A stretch of DNA of 64,000 nucleotides from Schistocerca nitens (GCF_023898315.1 NC_064623.1:17683140-17747139), one strand, 5' to 3'. Counted from the first letter of the stretch, positions 31,729 to 43,025 are shown. Notes: generated from the sequence alone by a model not told the origin. Translations and numbers: made by a program.

Positions 31729-32751
31729 ATGCCGCGACAGCGTGGACGTGAACCGTATGTGCAGTTGACGGACTTTCAGCGAGGGCGTATAGTGGGCATG
31801 CGGGAGGCCGGGTGGACGTACCGCCGAATTGCTCAACACGTGGGGCGTGAGGTCTCCACAGTACATCGATGTTGTCGCCAGTGGTCGGCGGAAGGTGCAC
31901 GTGCCCGTCGACCTGGGACCGGACCGCAGCGACGCACGGATGCACGCCAAGACCGTAGGATCCTACGCAGTGCCGTAGGGGACCGCACCGCCACTTCCCA
32001 GCAAATTAGGGACACTGTTGCTCCTGGGGTATCGGCGAGGACCATTCGCAACCGTCTCCATGAAGCTGGGCTACGGTCCCGCACACCGTTAGGCCGTCTT
32101 CCGCTCACGCCCCAACATCGTGCAGCCCGCCTCCAGTGGTGTCGCGACAGGCGTGAATGGAGGGACGAATGGAGACGTGTCGTCTTCAGCGATGAGAGTC
32201 GCTTCTGCCTTGGTGCCAATGATGGTCGTATGCGTGTTTGGCGCCGTGCAGGTGAGCGCCACAATCAGGACTGCATACGACCGAGGCACACAGGGCCAAC
32301 ACCCGGCATCATGGTGTGGGGAGCGATCTCCTACACTGGCCGTACACCACTGGTGATCGTCGAGGGGACACTGAATAGTGCACGGTACATCCAAACCGTC
32401 ATCGAACCCATCGTTCTACCATTCCTAGACCGGCAAGGGAACTTGCTGTTCCAACAGGACAATGCACGTCCGCATGTATCCCGTGCCACCCAACGTGCTC
32501 TAGAAGGTGTAAGTCAACTACCCTGGCCAGCAAGATCTCCGGATCTGTCCCCCATTGAGCATGTTTGGGACTGGATGAAGCGTCGTCTCACGCGGTCTGC
32601 ACGTCCAGCACGAACGCTGGTCCAACTGAGGCGCCAGGTGGAAATGGCATGGCAAGCCGTTCCACAGGACTACATCCAGCATCTCTACGATCGTCTCCAT
32701 GGGAGAATAGCAGCCTGCATTGCTGCGAAAGGTGGATATACACTGTACTAG
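31729..32751 (+). CDS. Tc1-like transposase, intact, DD32E spacing
   Basis: The nuclear enzyme that excises and reinserts the element by cut-and-paste. The 340-residue frame has a paired-like DNA-binding region: first helix-turn-helix at about residues 12-50 (LTDFQRGRIVGMREAGWTYR), second at about 72-118. The catalytic triad is Asp155 (VVFSDESRF), Asp244 (FQQDNARPH) and Glu277 (SPDLSPIEHVW). The MVWG motif is at 195-198. Length fits Tc1 family proteins. The start at MPRQRGREPY was chosen over an upstream in-frame ATG at 31513, because the extra 72 codons lie in the leader and look non-coding. Only 32 residues separate Asp244 and Glu277, against 34 in typical Tc1; Tc1-B aligns if two residues are removed. 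Whether it is expressed or active cannot be seen. Confidence 0.92.
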   Translation: MPRQRGREPYVQLTDFQRGRIVGMREAGWTYRRIAQHVGREVSTVHRCCRQWSAEGARARRPGTGPQRRTDARQDRRILRSAVGDRTATSQQIRDTVAPGVSARTIRNRLHEAGLRSRTPLGRLPLTPQHRAARLQWCRDRREWRDEWRRVVFSDESRFCLGANDGRMRVWRRAGERHNQDCIRPRHTGPTPGIMVWGAISYTGRTPLVIVEGTLNSARYIQTVIEPIVLPFLDRQGNLLFQQDNARPHVSRATQRALEGVSQLPWPARSPDLSPIEHVWDWMKRRLTRSARPARTLVQLRRQVEMAWQAVPQDYIQHLYDRLHGRIAACIAAKGGYTLY

Positions 32752-32843
32752 TGCCGACATTGTGCATGCTCTGTTGCCTGTGTCTATGTGCCTGTGGTTC
32801 TGTCAGTGTGATCATGTGATGTATCTGACCCAAGGAATGTGTC

Positions 32844-32849
32844 AATAAA
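32844..32849 (+). promoter_or_regulatory. Polyadenylation signal of Tc1-A2
   Basis: AATAAA lies 92 bp after the transposase stop and is conserved in Tc1-A1. Confidence 0.6.
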
Positions 32850-33046
32850 GTTTCCCCTTCCTGGGACAATGAATTCACGGTGTTCTTATTTCAATTTCCA
32901 GGAGTGTAGATCCCGCCGCGACGAAAAACGTCTTTGCTTTAATGACTTCCATCCCAACTCGCGTATCATATCTGCCACACTCTCTCCCCTATTACGTGAT
33001 AATACAAAACGAGCTGCCCTTTTTTGCACCCTTTCGATGTCCTCCG

Positions 33047-33568
33047 TCAATCCCACTTGGTAAGGATCCCACACCGGCAGCAATATTCTAACAGAGGACG
33101 AACGAGTGTAGTGTAAGCTGTCTCTTTAGCGGAATTGTTGCATCTTCTAAGTGTCCTGCCAATGAAACGCAACCTTTGGCTCGCCTTCCCCACAATATTT
33201 TCTATGTGGTCTTTCCAACTGAAGTTGTTCGTAATTTTAACACCCAGGTACTTAGTTGAATTGACAGCCTTGAGAATTGTACTATTTATCGAGTAATCGA
33301 ATTCCAAAGGATTTCTTTTGGAGCTCATGTGGATCACCTCACACTTTTCGTTATTTAGCGTCAACTGCCACCTGCCACACCATACAGCAATCTTTTCTAA
33401 ATTGCTTTGCAACTGATACTGGTCTTCGGATGACCTTACTAGACGGTAAATTACAGCATCATCTGCGAACAACCTAAGAGAACTGCTCAGATTGTCACCC
33501 AGGTCATTTGTATAGATCAGGAACAGCAGAGGTCCCAGGACGCTTCCCTGGGGAACACCTGATATCAC
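33047..33568 (-). pseudogene. J1-a reverse transcriptase, C-terminal half
   Basis: The open frame starts in the RT palm (SGVPQGSVLGPLLFLIYTND) and has the intact catalytic LFADDAVIY. The thumb follows (WQLTLNNEKCEVIHMS; YLGVKITNNFSWKDHIENIV) down to RPLLEYCC, after which a 3' frame change spoils the GILTKWD end. The fingers and endonuclease are missing because the copy is 5'-truncated at about 33580, where J2 resumes. Confidence 0.88.
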
Positions 33569-33581
33569 TTCAGTTTTACTC

Positions 33582-34350
33582 TTATCTTCGTGGTCCTTAA
33601 GCGCAATTTATTTCGGCGTCAGTAGAATCGTTCGGCAGTCAGCCTCAAATGCCGGATCTCTAAATTTTCTCAATAGTATTTCTCTAAAAGAACGTCACGT
33701 TCCCTCCAGTGATTCCCATTTGACTTCTCGAGGCATCTCCGTAACACTTACGTGTTGTTCGAACCTACCGGTAACAAATCTAGCAGCCCGCCCCTGACGC
33801 GATTCGATGTCTTCCTGCAATCCGACCTGAAGCGGGTCCCAAACACTCGAGTAGTAGTCAACAATAGGTCACACCAGCGTCCTATATGCGGTCTCCTTTA
33901 CAGGTGAACCACTCTTTCCTAAAATCTCCCAATAAACCCAAGTCGACTATTCTCCTTGCCTACCGCAATTCCTGCAGGCTCGTTCCACCTCATATTGCTT
34001 TGCATCGTTATTTCCAGATTTTTTAACGACTTGACTGTGTCAAGCAGGACACTAATGGTACTGCACCCGAACGCTACAGGTCTGAGTTTCCTACTCATCC
34101 GCATTAACATACATTTTTCCACATTTAGGGCCAGCTGCCATTCATCACACCAACTGGAAATTTTGTCCAAGTCGTCTGCAGTCACTCAACTTCGACACCT
34201 TGCCGTACACCACGACACCATCGGCAAACAACCGCAGATTGCTCTGTCCACCCTGTTCGCAAAATCATTTATTTATATTGAGAACAACAGCAGTTCCGTC
34301 AGACGTCCCTGCGGCTCTCCTGACGAAAGCCTTGTCTCTGCTGAACAGCA
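33582..34350 (-). mobile_element. LINE J2, right piece of a nested copy
   Basis: It continues the J2 sequence of 31076-31217, with TCGTGGTCC..., AACCTACCGGTAACAAATC, and the thumb-like reading MTADDLDKISSWCDEWQLAL at 34185 downward. The right limit is approximate. Confidence 0.78.
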
Positions 34351-34431
34351 CGCTCAGTTTTAATGCATGCACCGTGCAGTCATTCCACGCCAGGGGTCGC
34401 TGCTATTGCGTGCCCTATTTTATATCGCTAG

Positions 34432-35618
34432 TTGCTGTTGTGGTCTTCAGTCCTGAGACTGGTTTGATATAGCTCTCCATGCTACTCTATCCCGTGCAAG
34501 CTTCTTCATCTCCCAGTACCTACTGCAGCATACATCCTTCTGAATCTGCTTAGTGTATTCATCTCTTGGTCTCCCTCTACGATTTTTACCCTCCACGCTG
34601 CCCTCCAATACTAAATTGGTGATCCCTCGATGTCTCAGAACATGTCCTACCAACAGGTCCCTTCTTTTTGTCAAGTTGTGCCACAAACTCCTCTTCTCCC
34701 CAATCCTATTCAATACCTCCTCATTAGTTATGTGATCTACCCATCTACTCTTCAGCAATCTTCTGTAGCACCACATTTCAAAAGCTTCTATTCTCTTCTT
34801 GTCTAAACTATTTACCGTCCATGTTTCACTTCCATACATGGCTACACTCCATACAAATACTTTCAGAGACAACATCCATACACTTACATCAATACTCGAT
34901 GTTAACAAATTTCTCTTCTTCAGAAACGCTTTCCTTGCCATTGCGTCTACATTTTATATCCTCTCTACTTCGACCATCATCAGTTATTTTACTCCCTATA
35001 TAGCAAAACTCCTTTACTAATTTAAGTGTCTCATTTCCTAATCTAATTCCCTCAGCATCACCCGACTTAATTCGACTACATTTCATTATCCTTGTTTTGC
35101 TTTTGTTGATGTTCATCTTATACCCTCCTTTCACGACACTGTCCATTCTGTTCGACTGCTCTTCCAAGTCCTTTGCTGTCTGTGACAGAATTTCAATGTC
35201 ATCGGCGAACCTCAAAGTTTTTATCTCTTCTCCATGGATTTTAATACCTACTCCGAATTTTTCTTTTGTTTCCTTTACTGCTTCCTCAATATACAAATAA
35301 CATCGGGGAGAGGCTATAACCCTGTCTCACTCCCTTCCCAACCACTGCTTCCCTTTCATGTCCCTCGACTCTTATAACTGCCATCTGGTTTCTGTACAAA
35401 TTGTAAATAGCCTTTCGCTCCCTGTATTTTACCCCTGCCACCTTCAGAATTTGAAAGAGAGTATTCCAGCCAACATTGTCAAAAGCTTTCTCTAAGTCTA
35501 CAAATGCTAGAAAAGTATGTTTGCCTTTTCTTAATCTTTCTTCTAAGATAAGTCGTAAGGTTAGTATTGCCTCACGTGTTCCAACATTTCTACGGAATCC
35601 AAACTGAATATTGCCAGC
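34432..35618 (-). mobile_element. RTE-C, 5'-truncated
   Basis: It starts with GTTGCTGTTGTGG and CTTCAGTCCTGAGACTGG (the RTE 3' end) and runs up to about 35618 in the RT region. Confidence 0.9.
34447..35590 (-). pseudogene. RTE-C reverse transcriptase and C-terminal domain
   Basis: The C-terminal frame 34447-34941 (YGSETWTVNSLDKKRIEAF) and the RT frame 34889-35296, with the catalytic LRFADDIEIL, overlap in different frames. The upstream part near 35300-35590 (FVDLEKAFDNV equivalent) is interrupted by stops. Many of the usual RTE residues remain, so it is relatively young. Confidence 0.85.
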
Positions 35619-35640
35619 CCATATCGCTAGTAGGGCTGTC

Positions 35641-36049
35641 TAATGGCTCTGAGCACTATGGGACTTAACGTCTGAGGTCATCAGTCGCCTAGAACTTAGA
35701 ACTAATTAAACCTAACTAACCTAAGGACACTTCCTGGCAGATTAAAACTGTGTGCCGGACCGAGACTCGAACTCGGGACCTTTGCCTTTCGCGGGCAAGT
35801 GCTCTACCACTGAGCTACCCAAGCACGACTCACGCCCCGTACTCACAGCTTTAATTCCGCCAGTACCTCGTCTCCTACCTTCGAAACTTCACAGAAGCTC
35901 GCCTGCGAACCTTGCAGAACTAGCACTCCTGGAAGAAAGTAACCTCTGGACAGCACACACATCCATGCCCGAGGATTCGAGCCTGCGACCGTAGAGGTCG
36001 CTTGGCTCCAGACTGTAGCGCCTAGAACCGCACGGCCATTCCGGTCGGC
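35641..36049 (-). mobile_element. SINE-A copy split by a SINE-E unit
   Basis: The pieces 35641-35729 and 35953-36049 form one SINE-A. The inserted SINE-E at 35730-35947 is flanked by GGACA at 35725-35729 and 35948-35952. Confidence 0.88.
35730..35947 (-). mobile_element. SINE-E single unit, nested
   Basis: Minus-strand leader GCTAGTTCTGCAAGG, tRNA-like head GGTAGCTCAGTGGTAGAGC, and GGCACACAGTTTTAATCTGCC tail. Its 3' end CTTCCTGGCAG lies at 35730. This shows the leader-head-tail unit behind the 12279-12858 cluster. Confidence 0.88.
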
Positions 36050-36248
36050 ATCACTAGTAGGACGGTGGTCTTAACGCTCTGGTTGATCAGTGTAAAAATA
36101 GTCCAGCTGTCAGGTAATGAGGAAAACAAAATGCTGTACTAAGCATCGGCACAAAAGTATAAGAATTAAACTCTGATCGCATGTTCTTAACACACTTGAG
36201 ATAAACACTGTCGGACTGAAATTCTTCAGTCACTTAGAAAAACAGCTA

Positions 36249-36998
36249 ATGCTTTTACAAATTCAGAACCCATTTAGGATGATGGCAAAGTCCGTCAGAA
36301 ATTATAAATCAGACCTCTTAGCAACAAATAAGCCTGAGTTAATAACGAGCATCAGAACCGATTCAGAGATTAGAGAACACAGGGTTGTCGTTGCAAGACT
36401 GAATATTGTAATCCCCAAATCCTCGAAAAATAAGCGAAAAATATACCTCTTCAAAACAGCAGATAAAAATTCACTTGACGCTTTCCTCAGAGACAATCTC
36501 CACTCCTTAAAAAATAATAATATAAGTGTAGACCAGATGTGGCTTGAATTCAAAGAAATAGTATCGGCAGCAGTTGAGAGATTTATACAAAATAAATTAA
36601 CAAACGACGGAGCTGATCCTCCTTGGTACACAAAATGAGTTAGAACACTGTTGCAGAAACAACAAAACAAACATGACAAATCTAAACAGACGCAAAATCC
36701 CCAAGGTTGGCGATCTTTTACAGAAGCTCGAAATTTAGCGTGGACTTCAGTGTGACATGCTTATAACATTTTCCACAACGAAACTTTGTCTCGAAACCTG
36801 GCTGAAAATCCAAAGAGATTCCGGTCGTATGTGAAGCATGTTAGCGGCAAGAAACGATCAATGCCTTCTCTCCACGATAGCAATGGACATACTATCGAAG
36901 ACAGTGCTGCCCGCTACGGTCGCAGGTTCGACTCCTGCATTAGGTTAAGTAGTTCTAAGTTCTATGGGACTGATGACCTCAGATGTTTAGTCCCATAG
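36249..36998 (+). pseudogene. J1-b endonuclease end and linker
   Basis: Open blocks MLLQIQNPFRMMAKSVRNYK to DGADPPWYTK (36249-36638), then a stop, and LSRNLAENPKRFRSYVKHVS (36786 onward) read into the nested SINE. The stop at 36636-36638 and the one near 36755 (TGA) break the frame. The catalytic parts of the endonuclease lie upstream of the truncation, or at degenerate positions. Confidence 0.7.
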
Positions 36999-37018
36999 TG
37001 CTCAGAGCCATTTGAGCC
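36906..37018 (+). mobile_element. SINE-A fragment, internally deleted
   Basis: It begins at the box B region (CGGTCGCAGGTTCGACTCCT), jumps to TTAGGTTAAGTAGTTCTAAG and ends AGAGCCATTTGAGCCA. It lies inside J1-b. Confidence 0.85.
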
Positions 37019-37458
37019 ACATTCCTGCCAAAGCAGAGTTACTAATCACAGCCTTCCGAAATGCCTTCACGAAAGAAGACGGAGTAAATATTCGACAATC
37101 TGAATTCAGAACAGCTGCCAACATGAGTAATGTAGAAGTAAATATCCTCGGAGTAGTGAAGCAACTTAAATCACTTAATAAAAGCAAGTCTTCTGGTCCA
37201 GACTGTATACCAGTTAGGTTCCTTTGAGAATATGCTGCTGCATTAGCTCCATACTTAACAATCATATACAACCGTTCGCTCGACGAAAGATCCGTGTCCA
37301 AAGACTGGAAAGTTACACAGGTCACACCAATATTCAAGAAAGGTAGTAGGAGAAATCCACTAAATTACAGGTCTATATCGTTAACGTCGATATGCAGCAG
37401 GATTTTAGAACATATATTGTGTTCGGACATTATGAAGTAACTCGAAGAAAACGGTCTA

Positions 37459-38580
37459 TTGACACACAGTCAACATGGGTTTAGAAAACATCGTTCCTGT
37501 GAAACACAACTAGCTCTTTATTCAGATGAATTGCTGAGTGTTGGTGGCAAGCGATTTCAGATCGATTACGTATTTCTGGATTTCCGGAAGGCTTTTGACA
37601 CTGAACTATACAAGCCGCTCGCAGTGAAATTGCGTGCTTATGGAGTAACGTCTCAGTTATGTGACTGGATCTGTGATATCCTGTCAGAGAGGTCACAGTT
37701 CGTAGTAACTGACGGAAAGTCATCGAGTAAAACAGAAGTGACTTCTGGTGTTCCCCAAGGTACTGTTATAGGCCCTTTGCTGTTCCTTATCTATATAAAT
37801 GATTTGGGGGACAATCTGAGCAGTCGTCTTCGGTTGTTTGCAGATGACGCTGTCGTTTATCGACTAATAAAGTCATCAGAAGATCAGAACAAACTACAAA
37901 TCGATTTAGAGGGAATATCGGAATGGTACGAAAAGTGGCAGTTGACCTTAAATAACGAAAAGTGTGAGGTTATCCACATGAGTGCTAAAAGGAACTCGTT
38001 AAACTTCGGTTACACGATAAATCAGTCTAATCTAAAAGCCGTAAATTCAACTGAATACCTAGGTATTACAATTACGAACAACTTTAATTGGAAGGAAAAC
38101 ATATAAAACATTGTGGGGAAGGCTAACCAAAGACTGCGTGTTATTGGCAGGACACTTAGAAAATGTAACAGACCTACTAAGGAGACTGCCTACACTACGC
38201 TTGTCCGTCCTCTTTTAGAATACTGCTGCGCTATGTGGGATCCTTACCAGATAGGACTGACGGAGTATATCGAAAAAGTTCAAAGAAAGGCAGCACATTT
38301 TGTATTATCGCGAAATATTGGAGAGAGTGTCACAGAAATGATACAGGATTTGGGCTGGAAATCATTAAAAGAAAGGCGTTTTTCGTTGCGACGGAATCTT
38401 CTCACGAAATTCCAATCACCAACTTTCTCTTCCGAATGCGATAATATTTTGTTGACACCGACCTACATACGGAGGAACGATCACCACGATAAAATAAGGG
38501 AAATCAGAGCTCGTACGGAAAGAAATAGGTGTTAATTCTTTCCCCGCGCTATACGAGATTGGGATAATAGAGAATTGTGA
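37459..38580 (+). pseudogene. J1-b reverse transcriptase, one or two stops from open
   Basis: The RT palm begins at MTHSQHGFRKHRSCETQLAL, then VFLDFRKAFDTE, SGVPQGTVIGPLLFLIYIND, and the catalytic LFADDAVVY at about 37834-37860. The thumb follows to TNNFNWKENI, then an in-frame stop at 38104-38106. The same frame resumes at 38113 (GKANQRLRVIGRTLRKC) and runs to a second stop at 38533-38535. The conserved end (FFPRAIRDWDNREL) then follows. Family RT residues are present, but the two stops and the broken 5' part make it a pseudogene. Confidence 0.88.
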
Positions 38581-38652
38581 AGGTGGTTCGATGAACCCTC
38601 TGCCATTCACTTGAATGTGAGTTGCTGAGTAACCATGTAGATGTAGATGTAG

Positions 38653-40283
38653 GGAAGAGTCAGAGTTTATGTATCAAAGAAGAGTGTTCTTCTTCTGGCG
38701 ATGTCGAACAAGAGGCAAGCTCAGAAATATTGCGAAATCAAGAATCGGTCTTCTGCAGCGAGGCTACGCTGCGGGATCCAGAACGGTGAGGTTGGGTCGG
38801 ACGGTGATCGCGGTGCTTTGAGCTGCTGATGGTGTAAGTGCCGTATAAACATCCGGCGCCTCCCTAAATCCAGCTCTCAGCGCCGGGATCCATTCAGTCC
38901 TTCCTCCTGTCACGTGGCTGACGTAAGGAAGAAGTCCGTGGCTCCAGCGATCTCTGCTGGCACTTGGGGCGCCGTCCGTGAGTCGAGTGTGACGCGGCAG
39001 CCCCCGAATACTTTCTGCAAGGTAGCAGACTGCCTGCGTAACTGCGGTGTTGTTTGGGTTGCAGGCTCGGTAGGCGCAAGTCCTACGCACAGCTACAGGC
39101 AAGGACCCCTCCACATCTGGAATGCCCTCCTTGATTGAGAAATGTTGCTCCACTGCGATTTGTTACAACACTGCCGTAGTTCCACTACTTCACAATGTCT
39201 GCTCACAACAGACTCGTCGGATGCACGTCTGCAGTTTACAGTTGTTAGTTCCAGGTGCCACCGTAGTTACTGCGCTGCCGTCGCTTACACGTCGGGAACT
39301 TTTTGGGTGGTCGGTGCGTAAGCTGCGTAATTGCCGTTCGTTACTACCGTGTAGAGTCACGTGTTACTTTCAGATTACTCACTCTTGAATTTCTTATAAC
39401 AATAACTACAGTACTCAAGGCTCAATATTTCACAATTCAGTATTTCTTCCGTTATTTATTTAAAAGAAGGTGACTTTCCATTGTTTTCTCATCAAGCAAC
39501 AGTTAGCAGTATTCTTTTATTTGCGCTCATTTCACAGATATTATTACTTTGTAAATTTTAGATTTCCTTTTAGTTTCAGGTACAGAAGATATTACTTCCT
39601 TAAATATGATTCCTAATACTTTACTGACTTTCATTAGCTTCTATTCTAAACGCTTTCGCACCACGTAATTTTCTGCTTGCGTATGCTGTTTTAGATAGTG
39701 ATACTACAAACGACATCACGCAATCTGAATTTTTTCCTTTGTGTAGTGTAAACCATTCCATAGCTTTTTGCCAAGATGGGTGTAGCAACTGGACTTTCAG
39801 TGGCAACATTTGACTCAAAACCTATCTCGTTAGCCTGAGACTTGACAGCAAAGAAAGTAGATCGCCTCATATACCTTTTTACTTTACAGATTATGAAATT
39901 TACCTTAGTGCTCAACTCTGAATCTGAGAAAAGGAGTCACTGTTCTTGCCACTAAATGATTGCAGCGAAACTATCTTGGGGATTAGTAGTTCGAAACAGT
40001 GTTCGTGTCCTTCCAAACCCGCCCAATCTAATTCCACGGTGGAGAATAAACGTTAAATTCATTTAAAATTGAGAATCCATAATTACACGGACAACTGATT
40101 TAGTCGTTTTTGAAACGGCCTTATTCAAAATCGCGACAGAATGTGTTAAGAACAGTACTAGAATCTATACACATAGATACATCTTTCTGCTTGAATAGGG
40201 CGTTATTCCACACATTGTAAATGTGTGTTTTCGACATCGTTACAGCGACATTAGTTTTGAAAGGGCTTTACTCCTGGAATAAT
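38653..40283. other. Unassigned 1.6 kb
   Basis: GC-rich at 38750-39320, AT-rich after. A 129-codon minus-strand frame (38764-39153) has no recognised family and may be chance. No repeat recognised. Confidence 0.3.
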
Positions 40284-40295
40284 GCTCTTTTAATG

Positions 40296-40513
40296 GAAAT
40301 GCCGTGTGGCTAGGCCGGTAACCTGGTGCAAGTCTTTCGAGTTGACGCCACTTCGCCGACTTGCGCGTCGATGGGGACGAAATGATGATGATAAGGGCAA
40401 CACAACACCCAGTCCCAGAGCGGAGATAATCTCCGACCCAGCCGGGAATGGAACCCGGGCCGTTAGGTATGGCATTCCGTCGCGCTGACCACTCTGCTAC
40501 CAGGGGCGGACAC
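40296..40513 (-). mobile_element. SINE-D copy with target duplication
   Basis: The minus strand reads a tRNA-like head (GGTAGCAGAGTGGTCAGCG; GGGTTCCATTCCCGGCTGGG), linker GGAGATTATCTCCGC and GACTGGGTGTTGTGTTG, then ATCATCATC. It is flanked by GCTCTTTTAATG at 40284-40295 and GCTCTTTCAATG at 40514-40525. Confidence 0.9.
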
Positions 40514-40634
40514 GCTCTTTCAATGATGAACAATTTCTCATGCCGCCTATCGAAAACCTAATGAACTGCTCTCTACGTTTTGCTTTTCGTAGTTCAACTG
40601 TTGTTATTTCTGAGCATGTATTGTAAGTTGCAAA

Positions 40635-42490
40635 ATGGCGTCAAGTATTGAGTGTGAGCACAGTGAGAGTTCAAAGAATGAAAGAAAGGAGAACGTAATG
40701 TTGGAAATTACAAACAGAATGTTATAAAAACAGAAAGAACGAAAGTATACCACCGCTAAAAGAAAACATGTTGCAGAAAGAAAAGTCGGTGAAGAATGGA
40801 GGTAAATACAATGCTTACGTAGCTGAATCAAAAGATTTCATTGCATTTAATGCTGCATATTGCATCTGAAAATAGGGTGACAAAATAATGGTCATTCTTT
40901 CTAGTTGCCATGACAAGTGTTCTGAAAAGCTCACAGGAAATGACTGTACTGATAGACTGCGGCGCTTGAACGAGTTTAATACAAAAAGTGAACAGGACGC
41001 ATATTTAATCGGTTTTATTGTTGTAATAAGCAGGAGGACGGCCAAGGGGCGCGAGCCTACTGGAAAATGGCTGCAGGCGTCTTCTGTGGGTTCCTTGTGC
41101 CAGTAACCAGTGAACAGCGTGAAGTGTGCCGCACGGCTTTCGTTTCTCTCTTTGGTATAGAAGTGAAAAGAGTTATGAGACTTCATTCATTAATGATTCC
41201 ACGAGATACGTAGGGAACTGGCAATAAGAGCCATACTGTGGCACCTGCTCGTATGAAACTCATTCATGATCACACAGTCATTTCATGTACGAGAGTCACA
41301 GTACTTTTGGCGCGAATTTAGATATAATATTTGGACACCAGGCTCACTATTCAAGCTATGTACGACGTGTTTCAAACAAAACACTCCAATTCGTGCATTA
41401 TATACAAGAACTATACCAAATATTTCAGTCTGTCATTCGGTCCACCACTGTTGACACGTGCACGAAATGCGAAGAACTGAAATTAAAAACGAAAAGTTCT
41501 GTGTTGAACGATATTACTAAAAGGGTAGCTGCTGCGGACCTTGTACATAACCGCCGAGCTGAAAAGTTCTCCAAGGTCACGAGAATTACTGACGAAGAAT
41601 GCAAACATAGTGAACCACGTCTTGGTATTTGTTTTGACTTCATGCAAAACTTGTCACTGCCAAAACTGCCTATACATGATGTTTTCTCTCTTCCGCAGCT
41701 ATGGATAAATGCGTTTTGTAGCTATGACATGAAGAGTAACGAGTCTGTAATGCATGTACACCATGGAGGCATTGCGAATAAAGGAGCAAATGAAGAGTGC
41801 CCCTATCTATTTGGTCACATAAAAGAATATGTACCAGGAAAGATCAAAGAGCTATGTTTGTTTTCCGACGGTTGCGTTGGGCATAATAAGAATCACTGTA
41901 TGCTCCGATGGATGCATGTTTGGTGGACACTAAACCTTTCGATAAAGTGGAACAGTTTTTCCGATTCGTGGACATTCGTATAAAGTCTGTGACAGGAAAT
42001 TTTCCATGTGAAACGTGTAACCAGAAGAGCTGATAGCGTACATGGTGAAATAATACTGTGAAATGTTTGCCAATACTTCAAAAAATCATATGTTTGCTAT
42101 AAAGCGTAATGGAAACTAAAGATATCTACAACTTCTCTGAGTGATGGCCATCATTTTGCAGGAAAGGGGGACTGTCGAACGAATCATAAGGTCGACATGT
42201 TTCAAAAAGGCAGGAAGTCAGGTTTCAACCACGTTCCTTTTGCGTTTTGAACATATCGTGTTACAGTCAGGTGTTGTGGCTTCCGAACACATAGGAGGAT
42301 CACAGAGGCATACATTTGATATTTTATTTCCGGGTGTGTCTGTTGTTTTTAATTTTGAGACTGCTTACTCCGGATCAGTGGCTATTAACTGGAAGAAAAT
42401 GCCAGACATTCAATTTTTACTTGAGTGTGTTCCGCATGAATACAGGTATTTCTACGATGATTTGATGAAATCATCTGTACGTAACACTGC
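40635..42490 (+). pseudogene. Decayed gene of a DUF7869-like (RNase-H-fold) family
   Basis: Read in several frames, the parts recall insect proteins annotated with DUF7869, often transposon-borne: a Cys-containing N-terminal region (CHDKCSEKLTGNDCTDRLRR, 40912-41090), TSEQREVCRTAFVSLFGIEV (about 41110-41170), then a long block at 41285-41983 with DTCTKCEELKLKTKS, FDFMQNLSLPKLPIHDVFSL, the acidic-site motif LFSDGCVGHNKN, and a C-terminal FLLECVPHEYRYFYDDLMK at about 42410-42470. Frameshifts between blocks and stops make it non-functional. No inverted ends were found. Family assignment is from memory of the motif pattern. Confidence 0.5.
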
Positions 42491-42514
42491 TGCTGCTGTT
42501 GATGATGATGATCA

Positions 42515-42707
42515 ATGACGCACTATGGGACTTAACTTCTGTGGTCATCAGTCCCCTAGAACTTAGAACTACTTTTACCTAACTAACCTAAGGACGTCAC
42601 ACACATCCATGCCCGAGGCAGGATACGAACCTGCGACCGTAGCGGTCGCGCGGTTCCAGACTGTAGCGCTTAGTACCGCTCGTCCACCCGGGCCGGCTGT
42701 GTGTACT
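42515..42707 (-). mobile_element. SINE-A copy
   Basis: Minus strand, box B GCAGGTTCGTATCCTGCC, body GTAAAAGTAGTTCTAAG..., GGCCGG-like start near 42707. The 3' tail is truncated (no ATTTGAACC). Confidence 0.9.
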
Positions 42708-43025
42708 TGGATTGGAGTTACAATCAATACTGTGACAATGTATGAGTAAAGAAATGTACAACTCCAAACAATAGTGAATCAGTAATTTCACCATACGCAT
42801 GAATTGCTTCCTCAAAAAAAAGGACCTAATTCCAAGATTTTGGACTTTTTTTTGTCAAAGAGATTACAAAACTTAGCAACTGCAATAAATGGAAGGTATC
42901 AATTTCATGGTGTTCCTTTAAACATTGCAAAACCCATCCTGTTACAATGCATACTCACCCATGTTTTTCTTCGTTCCCGAAAGCTTAAGGTTTTGGAGTA
43001 GGGACCTTTCAAAAATGACTTTGTC
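42708..43025. other. Unassigned gap
   Basis: No gene or repeat recognised. Confidence 0.25.

Larger units (their letters stand above)
31485..32906 (+). mobile_element. Tc1/mariner element Tc1-A2, apparently intact
   Basis: The ends are CACTCCTGGAAATGGA and TTTCCAGGAGTG, with TA at 31483-31484 and 32907-32908. Length is 1422 bp. It contains one uninterrupted transposase frame, a 244-bp leader and AATAAA after the stop. It sits inside a J1 LINE, so it is younger than that LINE. Confidence 0.97.
31225..33580 (-). mobile_element. LINE J1-a, split by Tc1-A2
   Basis: Two pieces, 31225-31484 and 32907-33580, join to one J1 3' region. The junction is GAAATTTCGTA before the insertion and TAGATCCCGCCGCG after it. 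The 3' end near 31225 has the TCTACATCT-type hexamer tail. Confidence 0.88.
36185..38652 (+). mobile_element. LINE J1-b, long copy with a nested SINE-A fragment
   Basis: The longest J1 copy here: end of the endonuclease (REHRVVVARLN at about 36379), linker, RT and 3' end with ATGTAGATGTAGATGTA at 38633-38650. A SINE-A fragment at about 36906-37018 interrupts the linker. 5' boundary approximate. Confidence 0.88.

Noticed and set aside
38764-39153. 129-codon minus-strand frame as a host gene
   Set aside because: No recognised domain, overlapping frames on both strands and no splice or start context; kept as unassigned.
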